This document shows, one piece after another, positions 35,615 through 45,470 of a DNA stretch of 64,000 bases. Under the pieces are notes generated by a model that did no database searches, had not been told where the DNA came from, and saw nothing but the letters and a program-made list of their open reading frames with translations. Numbering within the stretch: the first letter of the stretch is position 1; each line of letters begins with the position of its first letter. The stretch is from WTFV01 sp965200895 (lineage in GTDB: Bacteria; Acidobacteriota; Vicinamibacteria; Vicinamibacterales; UBA8438), in assembly GCA_965200895.1 (NCBI GenBank), contig CBDAVM010000003.1, positions 1 through 64,000 of the forward strand, in the 5' to 3' direction. A program made the position numbers and the translations under genes.

Positions 35615-37642
35615 ATGATCTGGGGTGTGACTCCGACTCTCATCGCGCCGGCGTTGGTCGTCCTGGTGCTCGGCGTCCTGCCGGCCGCAGCCGACGGCCA
35701 GCCGGCAAGTGACGAGCCTGCAACTCGAAGCCTGACCACGGAACACGGTGAGTGGCCCGGCTATGGGGGCGACGCCGGGCATACGCGCTACTCGCCGCTC
35801 GACCAGGTGAACGCCTCGAACTTCAGCCACCTGGAACTGGCCTGGCGCTTCCGGACCGACAACCTCGGCCCGGCGCCCGAGTTCAAGCTGGAAGGCACTC
35901 CGCTGGCGGCCGGCGGCGTGCTCTACGCCACCGGCGGCACGCGACGCGCGGTGGTCGCGCTAGACGCCGCGACCGGAGAACTCCTCTGGATGCAACGGGA
36001 GGACGAGGGCGAGCGGGCCGCTGCATCGCCACGCCGGCTGTCGGGCCGGGGACTGGCGTACTGGACCGACGGCGAGGAAGCACGAGTCCTGTACGTGACT
36101 ATCGGCTTCCGCCTGGTGGCGCTGGACGCGGCGACCGGCGAACGGGTTCCCGGCTTCGGCGCCGGCGGCGCCGTCGACCTGAAGGCGGCGGCGTTCATCG
36201 GGGACGGCCGGCGGATCGATCCGGTCACCGGCGCCATCGGTTCGAACGCCACGCCGACCGTGGCGCGCGATGTCGTGATCGTCGGCGGTACGTTCGCCGA
36301 CGGGGCGGCGCCGCCCACCCACAACCACATCAAGGGCCTCGTGCAGGCGTTCGACGTCCGCACCGGCCGGCGCCTGTGGACCTTCAACACGGTCCCGCGC
36401 CCCGGCGAGTTCGGGGCCGACACCTGGCTGGGCGATTCGTGGGGCACGAACGGCAACAACGGCGTCTGGACGCAGATCTCGGCCGATCCGGAGCTGGGCA
36501 TCGCCTATCTGCCGGTCGAATCGCCGACCGGCGACTACTACGGCGGACACCGGCCGGGCGACAACCTCTTCGGCGAGAGCCTGGTCGCCGTCGATCTGCT
36601 GACCGGCGAGCGGCTCTGGCACTTCCAGCTCGTGCACCATCCGTTGTGGGGCTTCGACATGGCCAGCCCGCCGATCCTGGCCGACATCACCGTCGACGGG
36701 CGGGAGATTCGGGCGGTGGCGCAGCCCGGCAAGCAGGCGTTCCTCTACGTCTTCGACCGGGTCACGGGCGAGCCCGTCTGGCCGATCGAGGAACGGCCGG
36801 TGCCGCAGGGCGACGTGCCGGGCGAGTGGTACTCTCCGACGCAGCCGTTTCCGACGAAGCCGCCGGCCTACGACCGGCAGGGAGCCTCGCTGGACGATCT
36901 GATCGACTTCACGCCGGCGCTGCGCGCAGAGGCGGTCGATCTGGTGTCGCGCTACCGGCTCGGGCCGATGTTCACGCCGCCGGTGGTCAGCCGCCCGGAG
37001 GGACCGATCGCGACGCTGGGCCTCGGCGCCGGCAGCGGCGGCACCAACTGGCCCGGCGGCGGCTACGATCCTGAAACGCACGTCCTGTACGTGCCGTCGC
37101 GGACCGGCTTCTACTCCTGGGAATTGATTCCGACGCCCGGCCCCGACGTCTCGGACATGCGCTACGTCAAGGGAACAGCGCAGTACGGCGTGGGCCACGG
37201 GGGTCTGCGGGACCTCCACGTGCAGGGCCTGCCCCTGGTCAAGCCTCCCTACGGGCGCCTGTCAGCCATCGACCTCGACCGCGGCGAGATCCTGTGGCAG
37301 CGGCCGCACGGCGACACGCCGGACCTGGTGAAGGACCACCCGGCGCTGGCGGATCTGGAGATCCCGCGCACGGGCGAACCCTGCACACATCTGATCGGTC
37401 CGCTCATCACGGCAACGCTCGTCGTGATGGGCGAATGCGGCTTCCACCGGACGCCGGCCGGGCGCGGCGCGATGCTGCGGGCCTACGACAAGGCGTCGGG
37501 CGACGAGGTGGGCGCGGTGTTCATGCCGGCGCCGCAGTCGGGGTCGCCGATGACCTATCTGGCCGGCGGCCGGCAGTACATCGTCCTCGCGGTCAGCGGC
37601 CCCGGGCACCCCGGGGAGTACCTGGCGTTCCGGTTGCCGTGA
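35615..37642 (+). CDS. PQQ-dependent dehydrogenase, glucose/quinate-like family
   Basis: A 675-aa exported quinoprotein with a signal peptide (MIWGVTPTLIAPAL... ending AADGQ) and eight-blade beta-propeller repeats of the form DAATGE and DLLTGERLWHFQ. Conserved stretches such as GEWPGYGGDAGHTRYSPLDQV, GDSWGTNGNNGVW, GHRPGDNLFGESLVAVD and GGTNWPGGGYDPETHVLYVPS fit the membrane glucose dehydrogenase group, although its N-terminal membrane helices are missing, so it is periplasmic. It oxidises an alcohol, aldose or other polyol with electrons passed to a cytochrome or quinone; the substrate is not predictable. ATG at 35615. Confidence 0.9.
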   Translation: MIWGVTPTLIAPALVVLVLGVLPAAADGQPASDEPATRSLTTEHGEWPGYGGDAGHTRYSPLDQVNASNFSHLELAWRFRTDNLGPAPEFKLEGTPLAAGGVLYATGGTRRAVVALDAATGELLWMQREDEGERAAASPRRLSGRGLAYWTDGEEARVLYVTIGFRLVALDAATGERVPGFGAGGAVDLKAAAFIGDGRRIDPVTGAIGSNATPTVARDVVIVGGTFADGAAPPTHNHIKGLVQAFDVRTGRRLWTFNTVPRPGEFGADTWLGDSWGTNGNNGVWTQISADPELGIAYLPVESPTGDYYGGHRPGDNLFGESLVAVDLLTGERLWHFQLVHHPLWGFDMASPPILADITVDGREIRAVAQPGKQAFLYVFDRVTGEPVWPIEERPVPQGDVPGEWYSPTQPFPTKPPAYDRQGASLDDLIDFTPALRAEAVDLVSRYRLGPMFTPPVVSRPEGPIATLGLGAGSGGTNWPGGGYDPETHVLYVPSRTGFYSWELIPTPGPDVSDMRYVKGTAQYGVGHGGLRDLHVQGLPLVKPPYGRLSAIDLDRGEILWQRPHGDTPDLVKDHPALADLEIPRTGEPCTHLIGPLITATLVVMGECGFHRTPAGRGAMLRAYDKASGDEVGAVFMPAPQSGSPMTYLAGGRQYIVLAVSGPGHPGEYLAFRLP

Positions 37643-37835
37643 GCCGGAGCGCCGGTGTGAACGCCGTCGGTTGACGCCGACCGGTCCAGTGACTACCTGG
37701 TCACCCGCTGTGAGCGAAGACGCCGTCGTTGGTCTCGACCGTGCGGCGCGCACCCGGCCGGCTGCCGTGAGCCGCGAGGGGACAGGCAGACTGCGCATCC
37801 TGCGATCGTGCGGCAGGAAATCGTGGAGGTCACGC

Positions 37836-39239
37836 ATGATCGCAAACACGAGACGTACGACTCCGGTCGCGACGGTCGTCCTGCTTCTCGGTGTCGCGGC
37901 GCCCATCCTGGCGCAGCCGTTCGACGGCGAACGGGATGCGCAGCCCGAGCGCGCCACGCTGGCCATCGTCGGCGGCCTGCTCATCGACGGGCACGAGGGA
38001 CCGCCCATCCCCGGCGGCATCGTCCTCGTGGATGGCGACCGTATCGTGGCGGCCGGGAGCAGGGAAACGCTGGCCGTCCCCGACGGGGCGGAGGTCATCG
38101 ACGCCTCGGGGATGACCATCCTGCCGGGGTTGATCGACGTCCACGTGCATCTGGACATCCTGGGACACTCGGACTACCAGCACTGGCACGGCACGCATAG
38201 GCCGGACTACGCCGACATGATGGCGGTCTCCGCGCTTCAGCTTCTGATGAGCGGCGTCACCACGGCGGTCGACCTCGCAGGCAACCCGGACGCCCTGCGC
38301 ACCACGCAGGAGCGGATCGGGAGCGGCGCGATCCCGGGGCCCCGCATCGTGGCCAGCATGGGCTGGATCACCAACTGGACGGACGAGCAGGTTCGGCGCC
38401 ACCACCGCCGCACCCACACCGTCAATGTCCGCACCGTCCAGGAGGCCCGCGCCGCGGCGCGCACCGCCATCGCGCAGGGCGCCGGCATCCTCAAGGTCCA
38501 CACGGGACTCACCGAGGCCCAGTTGCGGGCGATCGCGGCCGAGGCCGACCGGAACGGGCTGCGGGTCACGGGACATGTGGGCGATCGCGACGACCTGCTG
38601 ATGCGGATCCGGTCGGGCCAGGACGGCATCGAGCATCTCTACCTGTCGGCCGGCGACAGCCCCGTCATCCATCCCGACGTCATGGAGGGTCTGGTCGACC
38701 AGCAGACCTGGGTCGTGCCGACCATGATCCAGACGATGGTGCAGGGACTGGCGGTGGAGTGGCCGGACCGACGTGACAACCCGCGGGCGCGCGCCCTGAC
38801 TCCGCCCGACCTGTGGGCGGACATCCGACGCTCCATCGAGAACCCGCGCCGGTTCGGCTACTTCGGGGGCGGCCTGCGGGTGGGCCGCATGGCGGCGATG
38901 GACGCGAAGCTCCGGCAACTGCGGGACGCGGGCGTGCGGGTGCTGGTCGGGACGGACGCCGGCACACCGCTCAATTTTCACACCGACGCCACCTGGCAGG
39001 AGATGGACCTGATGGTCCGCTTCGGCTTCCCGCCGATGGAGGTCCTGGTCACCGCCACCCGCCGGAACGCCGAGTACCTCGGCCTCGCAGACGAGATCGG
39101 CAGCCTCACACCCGGCAAACGGGCCGACATCATCGTCGTCGACGGCAACCCGCTGCTGAGCATGCGGGATCTCCGCAACGTGGTCGCGGTGGTCAGGGAC
39201 GGCCGGGTCCACAAGCGGCCCGACGCGGGGGCGCGGTAA
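37836..39239 (+). CDS. Exported amidohydrolase
   Basis: A 467-aa metal-dependent hydrolase with a signal peptide ending ILAQ. HVHLD near the N-terminus binds the first metal, GHVGD and EHLYL give further His ligands, and LVGTDAGTP the catalytic Asp. The C-terminus AEYLGLADEIGSLTPGKRADIIVVDGNPL is typical of imidazolonepropionase-like/dihydroorotase-like amidohydrolases. The ATG at 37836 has GGAGGT 6 bp upstream. The stop TAA overlaps the next ATG (TAATG), so it is coupled to the CocE-type hydrolase gene. Confidence 0.9.
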   Translation: MIANTRRTTPVATVVLLLGVAAPILAQPFDGERDAQPERATLAIVGGLLIDGHEGPPIPGGIVLVDGDRIVAAGSRETLAVPDGAEVIDASGMTILPGLIDVHVHLDILGHSDYQHWHGTHRPDYADMMAVSALQLLMSGVTTAVDLAGNPDALRTTQERIGSGAIPGPRIVASMGWITNWTDEQVRRHHRRTHTVNVRTVQEARAAARTAIAQGAGILKVHTGLTEAQLRAIAAEADRNGLRVTGHVGDRDDLLMRIRSGQDGIEHLYLSAGDSPVIHPDVMEGLVDQQTWVVPTMIQTMVQGLAVEWPDRRDNPRARALTPPDLWADIRRSIENPRRFGYFGGGLRVGRMAAMDAKLRQLRDAGVRVLVGTDAGTPLNFHTDATWQEMDLMVRFGFPPMEVLVTATRRNAEYLGLADEIGSLTPGKRADIIVVDGNPLLSMRDLRNVVAVVRDGRVHKRPDAGAR

Positions 39240-41176
39240 TGCGGTCGGCGCAGGGGTCGGCAATGCAGACATCACGGGTCGGCACCGCCATCGGGCTCGT
39301 GCTCGCGATCGCCGCCGGGGCGGCGGCGCAGGCGCCCGCGGCGTACGAAGCGTTGCTGTTCGCCGACGACGTCATGGTGCCGATGCGTGACGGCGTGCGC
39401 CTCGCCACCGATGTCTGGCGCCCGGCCCGCAACGGCGTCCCGGTCGACGAGCCGCTGCCGGTGCTGCTGCAGCGCACCCCCTACGGCAAGGAGGGGCGCG
39501 GCCTCGTCGAGCGCGCCCGGTACTTCGCCGAGCACGGCTACGTCGTCGTGCTGCAGGACATGCGGGGGCGCTACGAATCGGAAGGGACGTTCTCGAAGTA
39601 CCACGACTTCGACGCCCCAGACGGCTACGACACGGTCGAGTGGGCCGCGGCGCTCCCTCGCAGCACCGGCGATGTCGGCATGTTCGGGACCTCCTACGGC
39701 GCCCATACGCAGGCGGACGCGGCCAAGATGAACCCGCCCCACCTGCGGGCGCTGCTGCTCAACCAGGGCGGCATCTCGCGCCCCTGGGCGCACAAGGTGC
39801 GCAACCACGGCGCCTTCGAGCTCGGGCAGCAGCTCGGCTGGGCGTTCGACCAGCTCCGGGTCTCGCCCGACCCGGTGGTGCGGGCGACGTTCGCGGCCGA
39901 GGCGGTGAGCGACTGGTTCGCGGCGATGCCCCTGCGGCCGGGCCTGAGCCCGTTGGCCTCCGCGCCCGCGTTCGAGGAGTACGTGCTCACCCAGATGACG
40001 CGCGCGGACGACGACGCCCCCGACGCCGACTTCCGGCACTGGGACCGCATCGGGGTGAGCTGGCGCCGCTACTACGGGCGCACGGCAGACGTGCCGATGC
40101 TGCACGTCGCCGGCTGGTACGACCCCTATGTCGGCAGCATGTTCGAGAACTACCTGGGTCTGTCGGCGGTCAAGAACGCGCCGCAGCGCCTGCTGGTCGG
40201 CCCCTGGACGCACGGGGGCAACGCCCGCTCGTACGCCGGCGACGTCGACTTCGGGCCGGACGCCGCGCTGTCCGACTTCGCCAGCGAACTGCACCTGCAG
40301 TGGTTCGACCGCCACCTGAAGGGCCGGCCCACCGACGCCGACGACTGGCCCCCGATCCGCCTGTTCGTCATGGGCACGGGGGACGGCAGCCGGGACGAGA
40401 ACGGGCGGCTGCGCCACGGCGGCTACTGGCGCGACGCGACCGAGTGGCCGCTGCCGGAAGCGGAACCGACGCGCTACCACTTCCACGCGGACGGCGCGCT
40501 GCGCACGGAATCGCCAGCGCCCGGCGCACCGCCCACCACCTACACCTACGACCCGGCGCACCCGGTGCCGACCATCGGCGGTTCGTTCTCCGGCGTGCTC
40601 AAGCGCGGCGCCTACGACCAGCGGGAGCGGGAGTTCCTGAGCCTGCGGGGCGGATCGGAGAACGGCTTCTACGGGTCGCGGCCGCCGTATCTGCCGCTGA
40701 AGGCGCGGCCGGACGTGGTGGTCTTCCAGACCGAGCCACTCGAGGAGCCGGTCGAGGTCATCGGCCCCGTCTCGGTCACGCTGTACGCCTCGTCGACCGC
40801 CGTCGACACCGACTTCACGGTCAAGCTGGTCGACGTCCACCCCCCGAGCCGGGACTTCCCCACCGGGTTCGACATGAACGTCACCGACGGCATCCTGCGG
40901 GCGCGGTACCGGAATTCACCGAGCCGGCCGGAGCTGATGACGCCGGGCGAGATCTACACGTTCGAGATCCATCCCTACCCGACGGCGAACCGGTTCGAGG
41001 CCGGCCACCGGATCCGCATCGACATCTCGAGCAGCAACTTCCCGCGCTTCGACGTCAACCCGAACACCGGCGAGCCGATTGGCCGCAACCGGCGGGCGGT
41101 CCCCGCGGACAACTCCATCCACCACTCGGCCACCCACCCGTCGCACGTTGTGCTGCCCGTCGTCCCGGTGCGGTAG
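39239..41176 (+). CDS. CocE/NonD-type exported serine hydrolase
   Basis: A 645-aa alpha/beta hydrolase of the X-Pro dipeptidyl-peptidase S15/CocE group. The nucleophile elbow GTSYGA is near residue 143, followed by a cap region, GPWTHGG holding the likely catalytic His, and a jelly-roll C-terminal domain (EVIGPVSVTLYASSTAVDTDF). A signal peptide MQTSRVGTAIGLVLAIAAGAAAQ points to export. The start is either the ATG at 39239 (overlapping the TAA) or the ATG at 39263, which has AGGGG upstream. Substrate is an acyl or peptide ester or amide; not identified. Confidence 0.9.
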   Translation: MRSAQGSAMQTSRVGTAIGLVLAIAAGAAAQAPAAYEALLFADDVMVPMRDGVRLATDVWRPARNGVPVDEPLPVLLQRTPYGKEGRGLVERARYFAEHGYVVVLQDMRGRYESEGTFSKYHDFDAPDGYDTVEWAAALPRSTGDVGMFGTSYGAHTQADAAKMNPPHLRALLLNQGGISRPWAHKVRNHGAFELGQQLGWAFDQLRVSPDPVVRATFAAEAVSDWFAAMPLRPGLSPLASAPAFEEYVLTQMTRADDDAPDADFRHWDRIGVSWRRYYGRTADVPMLHVAGWYDPYVGSMFENYLGLSAVKNAPQRLLVGPWTHGGNARSYAGDVDFGPDAALSDFASELHLQWFDRHLKGRPTDADDWPPIRLFVMGTGDGSRDENGRLRHGGYWRDATEWPLPEAEPTRYHFHADGALRTESPAPGAPPTTYTYDPAHPVPTIGGSFSGVLKRGAYDQREREFLSLRGGSENGFYGSRPPYLPLKARPDVVVFQTEPLEEPVEVIGPVSVTLYASSTAVDTDFTVKLVDVHPPSRDFPTGFDMNVTDGILRARYRNSPSRPELMTPGEIYTFEIHPYPTANRFEAGHRIRIDISSSNFPRFDVNPNTGEPIGRNRRAVPADNSIHHSATHPSHVVLPVVPVR

Positions 41177-41383
41177 CGCCGCCGAACCCGTCGCAGGCTC
41201 CGTGTCGGCCCCAGCCCCACCGCCAAGAGTGGCGGCCCCGCGATTTCGGCGCGCGGGCTCGGGCGCTCGGGCGATCGACAAGCTCCCCACCGCCCCGCGA
41301 GCGCGCGGCCCCGCGATTCAGCGGACCGACGGAGCGACGAACGAACCGGGAATCGGGGGCAGCCCGTCGCTCCGCCTCCGACC

Positions 41384-42418
41384 CTACTGGCCCTGCTGCG
41401 CCTCCAGGAACCGCTGGTTGCGCAGCGCGTGCTCGATGGCGTAGTTCCCCTCGTGGCAGGCGAACTCGTAGATGATGCCGGTGCCGGGAGACGGGCGCAT
41501 GAAGAGGCGCGCGGTCCACGGCCCGGTCCACGTGGCCGGATCGTCCAGTGTGTATTCGTACTGCAGCAGCTCCGGACCCACGCGCGTGAAGCGCTCCGTC
41601 ACCTGCACGTCGGTCGTCGAGCCGCTCGCTCCCCGCGAGAGGTTGGCGGTCTCGACCACCAGCGTGTCTCCCTCCCAGTATCCGCGCGAGGATCCCACTG
41701 CGCTCGGCGGCCCGAGCCGGCTCGGCGCGGCGTCGCCGATCGGGATCATCCGGGTCTCGTGGTACATCTCCTTCAGGATGGCCACGTTCGTGGGCGTCTG
41801 GAAGATCTGGTAGGTGCTGTTGTAGCCGCGCCCGCTCAACAGTACGCCGCCGCCGAGACAGCGTATGTTCGGATCGATGCGCACTATCTCGTCGGCCAGC
41901 GTCGGCCGCTCGGGGAGCGGCGAGCTGCGCTCCGCCCGCCGCCGCGCGGCGCGCGCCTCCGCCTCGGGCGTCATGGAAGGCAGCCGCCCGTTCGGGGGAT
42001 CGACGATCAGCGACGTCCGGTTCTCGAACCAGCGGCCGCTCATCCAGAACTGGTTGTAGCTGCCGGTCGATCGGCGTCGAGGCCGGTTCGCCGACTGCTC
42101 TTCGTCGGTCTGCAAGGCGGCCAACGCCCGCCGGAACGGCGTCTCGCCGAACACCGCGTCGCCGCCGACCGCCGAGTACTCAATCGCATGGGCGGCCAGC
42201 GCCGCCACCTCCTCGTCGGTGAGGAATTCGCGGTCGCCCAGCGCTTCCGGCCGCTGCAGCGGCGTCGCCGAATCGCTCGCCCAGATACCCTGCAGATCGG
42301 GCCGGCCGTCCGCCAGACGCGGAACCTCCCAGCCGTCCGGCGCCTGCGCCGCCGCCATCGTGGGCGCCGCCACCAGAGCCACCACCGCCACGCATCCCGC
42401 CACGCGCCATCTGCTCAT
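41384..42418 (-). CDS. Exported protein of the acidobacterial PDLQGIW type
   Basis: A 344-aa exported protein with a signal peptide ending AAAQ and the recurrent motif GRPDLQGIWASD. The body contains a RxLGG and a SRGYWEGDTLVVETANL block seen in many Acidobacteriota exported proteins of unknown function (family memory, not checked). The ATG at 42418 has GGGAGG upstream. It converges with the CocE-type gene across 207 bp. No catalytic motif could be named. Confidence 0.8.
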   Translation of the reverse strand: MSRWRVAGCVAVVALVAAPTMAAAQAPDGWEVPRLADGRPDLQGIWASDSATPLQRPEALGDREFLTDEEVAALAAHAIEYSAVGGDAVFGETPFRRALAALQTDEEQSANRPRRRSTGSYNQFWMSGRWFENRTSLIVDPPNGRLPSMTPEAEARAARRRAERSSPLPERPTLADEIVRIDPNIRCLGGGVLLSGRGYNSTYQIFQTPTNVAILKEMYHETRMIPIGDAAPSRLGPPSAVGSSRGYWEGDTLVVETANLSRGASGSTTDVQVTERFTRVGPELLQYEYTLDDPATWTGPWTARLFMRPSPGTGIIYEFACHEGNYAIEHALRNQRFLEAQQGQ

Positions 42419-42671
42419 GCCTGCCTCCCGTGAGGAAACTCCGCTGCGCTGTCGATTCGCGATACCCCGACACGATAGGACTCCACGGCCGGATCGCGCA
42501 AGCCGCGCGATCCGTTGACAGCTTCTCGTCCGTTCCGTTCCGTCATCGACGGGTCAATCCTGAGCGATGCACCCGCGCGTGCGAACAGGGCCGGACGCCT
42601 CCTGACGTCATGGGAACGATCACCGAAACGACCGCCGGCGACGGAACCCCCACGCTGGTAGAATCCGCGGC

Positions 42672-43190
42672 GTGAGCAAGCCTCCATTCTCGACCGTGCT
42701 CGTGCCCGCGTCGCTGCAGGAGCCGTTTCGCACCGCGCTCGAGGCCGCCGGCGCGGCATGGTGCGCGCTTCTCGGCGCCCGCCTTCGGTCGCTGGTGCTT
42801 TTCGGCTCAGTGGCCCGCGGCGAAGCGACCAGCCGCTCCGACATCGACCTGCTGGTCATCGCCGATGGCTTTCCGCGGAGCCTCGTCGAACGCCGGCGTC
42901 CCCTCCTCGCCGCGTGGTCGCATGCGCGGACCCGACACGCGCTCCCGGCCGTCGCCTGCAATCTCGTGACCAAGACGCCGGAGGAAGCGCGCCACCACAG
43001 TCCCCTCTACCTCGACATGGTCGAGGACGCCGTCCTCCTCGTCGACCGCGACGGGTTCTTCGGGGCGGTGCTCGACGCCATGCGCACCCGCATGCGGGAA
43101 CTCGGAAGCCGGCGGGTGTTCCTTGAGGACGGCACCTGGTACTGGGACCTGAAGCCCGACTTCCGGTTCGGCGAAGTGGTCGAGATATGA
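42672..43190 (+). CDS. Nucleotidyltransferase (MNT) domain protein
   Basis: A 172-aa minimal nucleotidyltransferase. The signature GSVARGEATSRSDIDL sits at residues 45-60, with Asp57 and Asp59 as the metal ligands. In MNT-HEPN pairs the MNT protein is usually an antitoxin that modifies the HEPN partner. The GTG at 42672 is the only sensible start in frame. It overlaps the ATG of the HEPN gene by the ATGA junction at 43187, so the two are coupled. Confidence 0.88.
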   Translation: MSKPPFSTVLVPASLQEPFRTALEAAGAAWCALLGARLRSLVLFGSVARGEATSRSDIDLLVIADGFPRSLVERRRPLLAAWSHARTRHALPAVACNLVTKTPEEARHHSPLYLDMVEDAVLLVDRDGFFGAVLDAMRTRMRELGSRRVFLEDGTWYWDLKPDFRFGEVVEI

Positions 43191-43624
43191 CCAGCTCCCG
43201 CATGGGGCGGCTCTACATCGAGGAAGCGACGGGCCGGATGGCGCTCGTTCGCCTGGCCGTCGAGCGCGGTCTGTCGGCCACCGTCGTGCGTGAGGCGCAG
43301 GAGTGCGTCGAGCTGTTCCTGAAGGGCGCCCTGCGCCTCGCCGCGGTCGAGCCGAGCCGGACCCACGACGTCGCCGAGCTGCCGCGGCGCGAGGCCGCGC
43401 GTTTTCCGGCGTGGTTCCACGCCGAGGTCGATCGCCTGGCCGCCATCTCGACCGAGATGACCGGAGACCGCGGCATCGCGTTCTACGGCGACGAACGTCA
43501 GAACCTCGCTCCCCGGGACCTCTTCGACGCGTCGGATGCCGACCGCGCGGCCGCCGACCTCGACTACGTGGCGAACCTCTGCCGGCGTCTCATCGACGCG
43601 GCGCCGGACGGACGAGGCCGCTGA
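43187..43624 (+). CDS. HEPN domain protein
   Basis: A 145-aa alpha-helical HEPN protein paired with the MNT gene. It has the helical core with VREAQECVELFLKGALRLA and RTHDVAEL (Arg58, His60) in place of the fuller RX4-6H RNase motif, as in the DNA-polymerase-beta-linked HEPN subset. Such partners may be toxin-like or helper proteins; RNase activity is not certain. The start overlaps the upstream stop by ATGA. Confidence 0.82.
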   Translation: MTSSRMGRLYIEEATGRMALVRLAVERGLSATVVREAQECVELFLKGALRLAAVEPSRTHDVAELPRREAARFPAWFHAEVDRLAAISTEMTGDRGIAFYGDERQNLAPRDLFDASDADRAAADLDYVANLCRRLIDAAPDGRGR

Positions 43625-43673
43625 CCGCCAGGGCCGGGAGCCGCTCACTCCACACCCCCCTCGGCGCAGTCCA

Positions 43674-45224
43674 TCACCCGATGAAGCGGGTGGCGATCAG
43701 CAGCACCAGGGCGGGGACGACGGTGACGGCGATGAAGTCCATCAACAGGCCGTAGCGGATCATGTCGGTGATGCGGACCCGTCCCGAGGCGTAGACGATG
43801 GCGTTGGGCGGAGTCGACACCGGGAGAGCGTCGGCCACCGAGGCGGACAGCGCGGCGGCGACCGACGGGATGATCGGGTTGACCCCCGCCGCCGCCGCGA
43901 TCGAGATGACTATCGGCACCGCGATGTTCGTCGCCGCGGTGTTCGACATCGTCTCGGACAGGATGACCGTGAACAGCGCGGCCGCGAACGTCAGCGTGAT
44001 CAGCTCGCTGGTCGGCACAAGCCCGGTGATGCCCTCGCCCACGACCCGCGCGAGGCCCGTCGACGCGGCCAGCCCGCCCAGGGCGAGCCCGCCGCCGAAC
44101 AGCAGGATGGTTCCCCAGTCGATCTGGGCCGCCTGCTTCCAGGTGATGGTGGTCGGCTCGTTCGGGCCGTTGGGCAGCAGGAACAGGAGCGCCACCCCCG
44201 CGAGCGCCGCCACCGCCTCGGGCACGCTGGCGAGCACGAAGCTCGCGACGGGATGGTCGGCGCCGAGCACGAGGGCGAGCAGGCCGGGGCCCACCCACAG
44301 GCAGACGGTGACGCCGAACGCGATCACCGCGTTGATCTCGCCGCGGCGCCACGGTCCGAGGGCGGCCTTGCGCTCGGCGATGATGCGTTCGGTGCCCGGA
44401 ATCTCCTTCAGACCGGTCTGCCCGATCCAGTTGAGGTAGACGAAGACGATCGCCATGAGCACGCATACGATGGGCACCGAAAACAGCATCCACTGCACGA
44501 ACGTGATGCGGTAGTCGAGCTGCTCGCTGAGCATCCCCACCGCGATCAGGTTCGGCGGGGTGCCGACCGGCGTCGCCATGCCGCCGCGCGAGCAGCAGTA
44601 CGTCGTCATCAGCATCAGGGCCGTGCCGTACTTCTTCGGGATGTCCGCCGTCGACTCCATGAACCGGATCAGCGATATCCCGAGCGGGACGAGCATCGCC
44701 GCGGTCGCGGTGTTGCTCATCCACGCCGACAGGACGGCGGCGAGGAAGCCGTAGGCGAACAGGATGCGGGTCGGCCGGGCCCCGATGATGGGCAGCGAGA
44801 GGACCCCGAAGGCCACCCGCTCGTTCACACGGTGAACGAAGAGGGCCTGGGCGAGGATGAAGCTGCCGATGAAGAGGAAGATGGTGGTGCTGGCGAACGG
44901 CCGGAAGGTCTCGCCGGCCGGCGCCACCTGCAGGAAGATGGCCAGCGACGGCCCGAGGAGTGCGGTGACGGCCAGCGGCACCGCCTCGGTGATCCAGAAC
45001 ACGATGACCAGGGCCATGACCGCCGCCAGCCGGTGTCCCTCGGGGGTCAGCGACTCGAAGGGCCACGCGAGGACCAGCAGGAATGCCAGCGGCCCGACCA
45101 CGAGGCCGATCCTCCGCCGCTTCTCGTCGAACCGGGCTTCCGCCGCGCTCCTGGCGGGCCGATGGTCTCTCGGCTCGGCGCCGGCGGTCGACGGCGGGGA
45201 CTCTGGCGGAGGTTCTGATGTCAT
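43674..45224 (-). CDS. SLC13/DASS family sodium:dicarboxylate symporter
   Basis: A 516-aa secondary transporter with about eleven hydrophobic helices. The two SNT motifs (SNTATAAML and SNTAATNIAVP) that bind sodium and substrate carboxylate are both present, as is the STPPNAI motif near the C-terminus. It likely imports C4-dicarboxylates or related anions with sodium. Polar N-terminus of about 35 residues. The ATG at 45224 is preferred because the helices start soon after. It converges with the HEPN gene across 49 bp. Confidence 0.93.
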   Translation of the reverse strand: MTSEPPPESPPSTAGAEPRDHRPARSAAEARFDEKRRRIGLVVGPLAFLLVLAWPFESLTPEGHRLAAVMALVIVFWITEAVPLAVTALLGPSLAIFLQVAPAGETFRPFASTTIFLFIGSFILAQALFVHRVNERVAFGVLSLPIIGARPTRILFAYGFLAAVLSAWMSNTATAAMLVPLGISLIRFMESTADIPKKYGTALMLMTTYCCSRGGMATPVGTPPNLIAVGMLSEQLDYRITFVQWMLFSVPIVCVLMAIVFVYLNWIGQTGLKEIPGTERIIAERKAALGPWRRGEINAVIAFGVTVCLWVGPGLLALVLGADHPVASFVLASVPEAVAALAGVALLFLLPNGPNEPTTITWKQAAQIDWGTILLFGGGLALGGLAASTGLARVVGEGITGLVPTSELITLTFAAALFTVILSETMSNTAATNIAVPIVISIAAAAGVNPIIPSVAAALSASVADALPVSTPPNAIVYASGRVRITDMIRYGLLMDFIAVTVVPALVLLIATRFIG

Positions 45225-45470
45225 GAGCTGGTTCCTCTACCACACTTCCGCGCCACATCGAAGCCGCTCGGGCGGCCCGGGCGACTCGCCGCCGGCCACG
45301 GCGGCGTCGGAAGCAGGGGTACTGCCATCCGGGCACCTAACGTACCACGAAAGGTCGGTCTCTGTCCGGGTTGCGCCAAACGCCGGCGCGGGCCGCCATG
45401 CCAGTAATCTCGGTGTGGGCTCGGGACCGGAATCGATCTACAATCGGGAACGCAGAAAGAGGTCAGAAAG

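Noticed and set aside
41231..41320. Repeated GCGGCCCCGCGATT-type motifs between the CocE and PDLQGIW genes
   Set aside because: Two short GC-rich copies; no pairing or protein-site evidence, probably chance in GC-rich DNA.
43645..45336. Open frame antisense/other-frame over the SLC13 gene
   Set aside because: The SLC13 protein with two SNT motifs is unmistakable; the other frames have high-GC composition bias and no domains.
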